This document shows, piece by piece, positions 6,457 to 8,777 of a stretch of 8,777 nt of DNA. The stretch lies in the NCBI GenBank assembly GCA_003527165.1, contig DPSI01000398.1, forward strand, positions 1 to 8,777, given 5' to 3'. Below the pieces are notes generated by a model. That model was not told the DNA's origin. It was given only the letters and a program-made list of their open reading frames with translations, and did not search any database. Position numbers and translations under genes: made by a program. This DNA is from Pseudomonas sp. Lineage in GTDB: Bacteria; Pseudomonadota; Gammaproteobacteria; Pseudomonadales; Pseudomonadaceae. Position 1 is the first letter of the stretch. Each line of letters opens with the position of its first letter.

Positions 6457-7238
6457 GCCGCTTTCGGTGGGAACTTCGGCTGGTGCAGGCCCAGCTTCAT
6501 GGCGGCATGGACGTGCGCCATGATGTCTTCATGGGCGACGTCGAACAGCCTTTTCAGTTCCGGCAGGATGAAATACACCGGTTGCAGGATGTCGATGCGA
6601 TACGGCGTGCGCATCGCTTCGACCACATCGAATAGCTGATGCTCGGGTTCGTTCGAGAGGCTATAGAGCGTCTCCTTCGGCGAGGAGAGGATGCCGCCAC
6701 CGTAGATTCGGCGTCCGGCCGAGGTCTCCACCAGGCCGAACTCGATGGTCATCCAGTACAGACGCGCCAGGTAGACACGCTCTTCCTTGCTGGCCTTGAG
6801 CCCGAGCTGGCCGTAGGTGTGGGTGAATTCGGCGAACCAGGGGTTGGTCAACAGCGGGCAGTGGCCGAAGATCTCGTGGAAAATGTCCGGCTCCTGCAGG
6901 TAGTCCAGTTCTTCCGGCGTGCGGATGAACGTCGCTACGGGGAAGCGTTTGCTTGCCAGCAGCTCGAAGAACGTCTGAAAAGGAATCAGCGCCGGCACGC
7001 GCGCCACCTGCCAGCCCGTGGCGGCGTGCAGCACGCGGTTGATTTCGTCCAGCTGCGGGATGCGGTCACGGGGCAGGGCCAGCTGCTCGATGCCGTCCAG
7101 ATATTCCTGGCAGGCGCGGCCGTCGAGAAGCTTCAGCTGGCGTTCGATGAGGGTCTGCCAGACGGCGTGTTCGCTGTCCGGGTATTCAATCCGGCCGTGC
7201 GCATCCGGTTCGCGGGCGACGTATTTCGTAGCTTTCAT
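6453..7238 (-). CDS. phhA: Phenylalanine 4-monooxygenase PhhA
   Basis: Iron- and tetrahydropterin-dependent aromatic amino acid hydroxylase of 261 residues that turns phenylalanine into tyrosine with oxygen, the first step of phenylalanine breakdown. It is the single-domain bacterial form without the regulatory ACT domain of animal enzymes. The iron-binding triad is intact: H121 and H126 in FHEIFGH, and E166 in WMTIEFG. ATFIRTPEELDYLQEPD (102-118) and YGGGILSSPKE (179-189) are near-identical to Pseudomonas PhhA as I recall it. The ATG at 7238 is preceded by AGGAGG with a four-base spacer. An in-frame extension to 7322 adds 28 residues unlike the family and lacks a ribosome site, so it is rejected. 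The C-terminus FPPKAA is close to that of the P. aeruginosa protein, so the stop inside the REP foot has not truncated it noticeably. Confidence 0.98.
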   Translation of the reverse strand: MKATKYVAREPDAHGRIEYPDSEHAVWQTLIERQLKLLDGRACQEYLDGIEQLALPRDRIPQLDEINRVLHAATGWQVARVPALIPFQTFFELLASKRFPVATFIRTPEELDYLQEPDIFHEIFGHCPLLTNPWFAEFTHTYGQLGLKASKEERVYLARLYWMTIEFGLVETSAGRRIYGGGILSSPKETLYSLSNEPEHQLFDVVEAMRTPYRIDILQPVYFILPELKRLFDVAHEDIMAHVHAAMKLGLHQPKFPPKAA

Positions 7239-7242
7239 CTGA

Positions 7243-7248
7243 CCTCCT
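7243..7248 (-). promoter_or_regulatory. Ribosome binding site of phhA
   Basis: Minus-strand AGGAGG, four bases before the ATG at 7238; it decides the start in favour of the 261-residue product. Confidence 0.85.
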
Positions 7249-7358
7249 GAGCGGGATGGCCGCGTAAGTCTTGTTGTTATGGATGCCTCATTCAACCGCT
7301 GATACGTGCCTGCGGGGAGCACATAGCCGAAGATTTTGGGTGGGGTAAAAACGGAATT

Positions 7359-7378
7359 TCGTAAAGATGTATTTACGA
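7359..7378 (-). promoter_or_regulatory. PhhR/TyrR box 1 upstream of phhA
   Basis: Perfect inverted repeat TCGTAAA-N6-TTTACGA, matching the TyrR/PhhR consensus TGTAAA-N6-TTTACA at all but the outermost stem pair, where C-G replaces T-A. Its centre is about 130 bases upstream of the phhA start, a position suited to activation. PhhR is the phenylalanine/tyrosine-responsive activator of phhABC in Pseudomonas. Confidence 0.82.
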
Positions 7379-7421
7379 CTTATGCCGCGCTCAGAGTGCA
7401 GCCTTTTTCGTGGCTCCTTTC

Positions 7422-7439
7422 CGTAAAATATTCTTTCCG
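7422..7439 (-). promoter_or_regulatory. PhhR/TyrR box 2 upstream of phhA
   Basis: CGTAAA (7422-7427), six bases, TTTCCG (7434-7439). One arm base departs from the perfect box at 7359-7378. The two box centres are 62 bases apart, near six helical turns, so bound regulators would face the same side. Confidence 0.62.
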
Positions 7440-7528
7440 ATCTTTTGCAGCGCTCGTTTGGCTGGGGTCATGGAACAAGCCGCACGCACCGGGCTTAAGC
7501 GTGGATGAGCTATGACTCAGGAAACCAG
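7440..7528. other. Short unassigned stretch between the PhhR boxes and the tcuB remnant
   Basis: I recognise no gene, repeat or promoter here. It may be further decayed tcuB sequence, but no N-terminal iron-sulfur motif of that family is legible. Confidence 0.35.
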
Positions 7529-7874
7529 CCTTTAGCAGAACTGAAGACCCATGTGCTATGCAGGATCCGTAGGACCACGGGCGCGGCGGCTCTGGAGTCG
7601 GACGCCGTACTCAAACTGAAATACCTGGACGGCGGCCCACGGCAAAGGTTGCAACAACGAAAGCGACCGCTTCACCCTGTGGCGTCGGAGGTTTCATCAC
7701 CTGACCTTCTATGGATTCATGCTGTGTTTTGCCGCCACCGGCGTCGCCACGCTCTACCATTATCGTTCCTGACCATGCCCTACGTTCGCCCATGGCATCT
7801 TCCGCAGTGCGGCGCTGCTAAAGTACGCCATCGAAAAGCGTCAGCCCGACGGGATCAAGCTCGGCAGCAAGTGA
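7529..7874 (+). pseudogene. tcuB: Decayed tcuB (tricarballylate/citrate utilisation electron-transfer protein)
   Basis: TcuB is a membrane iron-sulfur/haem protein thought to reoxidise the flavin of TcuA during tricarballylate use. A frame from about 7529 ends [16 protein letters not shown] (7589-7636). Removing four bases (CCAC, 7637-7640) restores [17 protein letters not shown], then [16 protein letters not shown] and GVATLYHYR to 7766, all strongly TcuB-like. The next recognisable words are FLTMPY (7766-7783) and, after another shift, FAHGIFRSAALLKYAIEKRQ with TGA at 7872-7874, the C-terminal end of the family. So about a hundred residues between HYR and MPY are missing, and the Cys-rich N-terminal iron-sulfur part is absent. 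No tcuA or tcuC is visible. Two frameshifts plus a deletion mean it cannot make a working protein. The core 7589-7874 is secure; the left limit is approximate. Confidence 0.87.
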
Positions 7875-7913
7875 AACTGCCGCTCGGTCGGCGGCTGCGG
7901 GTTGGCGTGCGGT

Positions 7914-7936
7914 CTGGAATATTTGTCCCATTCCAG
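7914..7936. other. Inverted repeat upstream of the dehydrogenase gene
   Basis: CTGGAAT (7914-7920), nine bases, ATTCCAG (7930-7936), in the gap before the ATG at 7973. The 16-base arm-to-arm period would suit a dimeric regulator, but it could also be an accidental palindrome. No clear -35/-10 pair accompanies it. Confidence 0.35.
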
Positions 7937-7972
7937 CTCGACGATCGGGCTGGCGGCACTGGAGAGCACGTC

Positions 7973-8777
7973 ATGCACATCGTCATTCCCGACGATTATC
8001 AGAATGTCATCCGTTCGCTGGACTGCTTCGACCGGCTCGACGGCCATCAGGTAACGGTCTATCACAAGCCTGAACAGGACCCGGATGTGCTCGCCGAGCG
8101 CTTCGCCGACGCCGATGCCCTGGTGCTGACGCGCGAACGCACGGTCATCGACGAAGCGCTGCTGGCGCGGCTCCCTCGGCTCAAGCTGATCAGCCAGACC
8201 GGCAAGGTTTCCGCGCATCTCGATCTTGCCGCCTGTACACGCCATGGCGTGGCGGTCATGGAAGGGCGGGGCTCGCCCATCGCGCCGGCCGAACTCACCT
8301 GGACCCTGATCCTCATGGCGCGGCGTGCACTCTTTCCGGCGATGCAGGCGCTGTACGCGGGGCTGTGGCAGGTCAATCTGGGCGAGCGACTATGCGGCCA
8401 GACGCTGGGTATCTGGGGCTACGGCAAGATTGGTCAGCGGCTGGCCCGTTACGCCGAGGCCTTCGAGATGCCGGTGATGGTGTGGGGCAGCGAGGCCTCG
8501 CGCGAAGCCGCCAAGCGCGATGGTCGTCAGGCGGCCGCCAGCCGTGAGGCCTTCTTCAGCGAAGTCAATGTGCTCAGCCTCAATCTGCGCCTGTCGGACA
8601 GCACGTTGCACATCGTCACCGGCGAAGACCTGGCGCTGATGAAACCCACTGCGCTGTTGGTCAATACCAGTCGCGCTCAGCTGATCGCACCGGGCGCGCT
8701 ACTCGAAGGGCTGAACCGAGGACGGCCAGGTTACGCGGCGCTCGACGTCTTCGAGAACGAACCCCTGACCGACCCGA
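7973..8777 (+). CDS. D-isomer specific 2-hydroxyacid dehydrogenase (3' partial)
   Basis: NAD(P)-dependent enzyme family (phosphoglycerate, glycerate, lactate and related dehydrogenases) that interconverts D-2-hydroxyacids and 2-oxoacids. 268 codons are visible before the right edge; a family member of about 310-330 residues would need some 50 more. The N-terminal substrate domain (1-100) includes LVLTRERTVIDEALLARLPRLKLISQTG. Then come the hinge segment PAELTWTLILMARR (105-118), the nucleotide loop GYGKIG (149-154), catalytic Arg in NTSRAQLI (R234), and catalytic Glu in DVFENEP (E263). The catalytic His should lie just beyond the window. The ATG at 7973 follows GGAG at 7961-7964 (eight-base spacer). 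The acceptor cannot be told from sequence; SerA is unlikely because the N-terminal region differs and no ACT domain can be seen. It follows the tcuB remnant but is unlikely to be related to it. Confidence 0.93.
   Translation, partial: MHIVIPDDYQNVIRSLDCFDRLDGHQVTVYHKPEQDPDVLAERFADADALVLTRERTVIDEALLARLPRLKLISQTGKVSAHLDLAACTRHGVAVMEGRGSPIAPAELTWTLILMARRALFPAMQALYAGLWQVNLGERLCGQTLGIWGYGKIGQRLARYAEAFEMPVMVWGSEASREAAKRDGRQAAASREAFFSEVNVLSLNLRLSDSTLHIVTGEDLALMKPTALLVNTSRAQLIAPGALLEGLNRGRPGYAALDVFENEPLTDP

Noticed and set aside
7239..7322. 28-residue N-terminal extension of PhhA from an upstream start at 7322
   Set aside because: The extension does not resemble the family, has no ribosome site, and would overlap the leader; AGGAGG lies just before the ATG at 7238.
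7841..8376. Minus-strand open frames opposite the 2-hydroxyacid dehydrogenase
   Set aside because: They are antisense shadows of a gene with clear nucleotide-binding and catalytic motifs, and they have no domain of their own.

Overview
The window looks like a chromosomal segment of a high-GC gammaproteobacterium of the Pseudomonas group. The evidence is the phhA-phhB-phhC phenylalanine catabolic cluster, a PctA-type chemoreceptor and several families of GTAG-footed REP palindromes. The REP families suggest the stutzeri (Stutzerimonas) branch, but that is an impression from memory and was not tested.

Layout, left to right. (1) 3-1715, + strand: a methyl-accepting chemotaxis protein whose 5' end lies outside the window. 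Its dCache sensor keeps nearly all residues of the known amino-acid binding motif. A strong terminator follows at 1766-1791. (2) About 1795-2147, + strand: a frameshifted remnant of a DJ-1/PfpI (type 1 glutamine amidotransferase-like) gene. (3) 2148-2972, - strand: a stand-alone EAL-domain cyclic-di-GMP phosphodiesterase with all catalytic motifs present. (4) 2973-3756: about 780 bases with no convincing gene, dominated by a tandem array of paired palindromes (3181-3597, period 112-114 bases). (5) 3757-4497, + strand: a short-chain dehydrogenase/reductase. (6) 4543-4567: a long hairpin between the convergent SDR and phhC genes. (7) 7238 down to 4592, - strand: phhA (phenylalanine 4-hydroxylase), phhB (pterin carbinolamine dehydratase) and phhC (aromatic aminotransferase). 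phhB and phhC overlap by four bases. phhA and phhB are separated by 311 bases holding four REP elements, one of which supplies the phhA stop codon. (8) 7359-7439: two TyrR/PhhR-type boxes upstream of phhA. (9) About 7529-7874, + strand: a decayed tcuB pseudogene. (10) 7973 to the right edge, + strand: a D-isomer 2-hydroxyacid dehydrogenase, cut by the window end.

How the genes work together. PhhA converts phenylalanine to tyrosine using a tetrahydropterin. PhhB recycles the oxidised pterin. PhhC transaminates tyrosine or phenylalanine to the arylpyruvate. The two palindromic boxes upstream of phhA imply control by a PhhR/TyrR regulator, but no phhR gene is present in the window; the adjacent space holds the tcuB remnant. 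The chemoreceptor may steer cells toward amino acids, but it is about 2.9 kb from phhC, and a functional link is only inferred.

I do not see a clearly new multi-gene system. The most distinctive signal is the set of sequence-unrelated palindromes that share a GTAG foot. They form a tandem paired array at 3181-3597 and a second cluster inside the phh operon.
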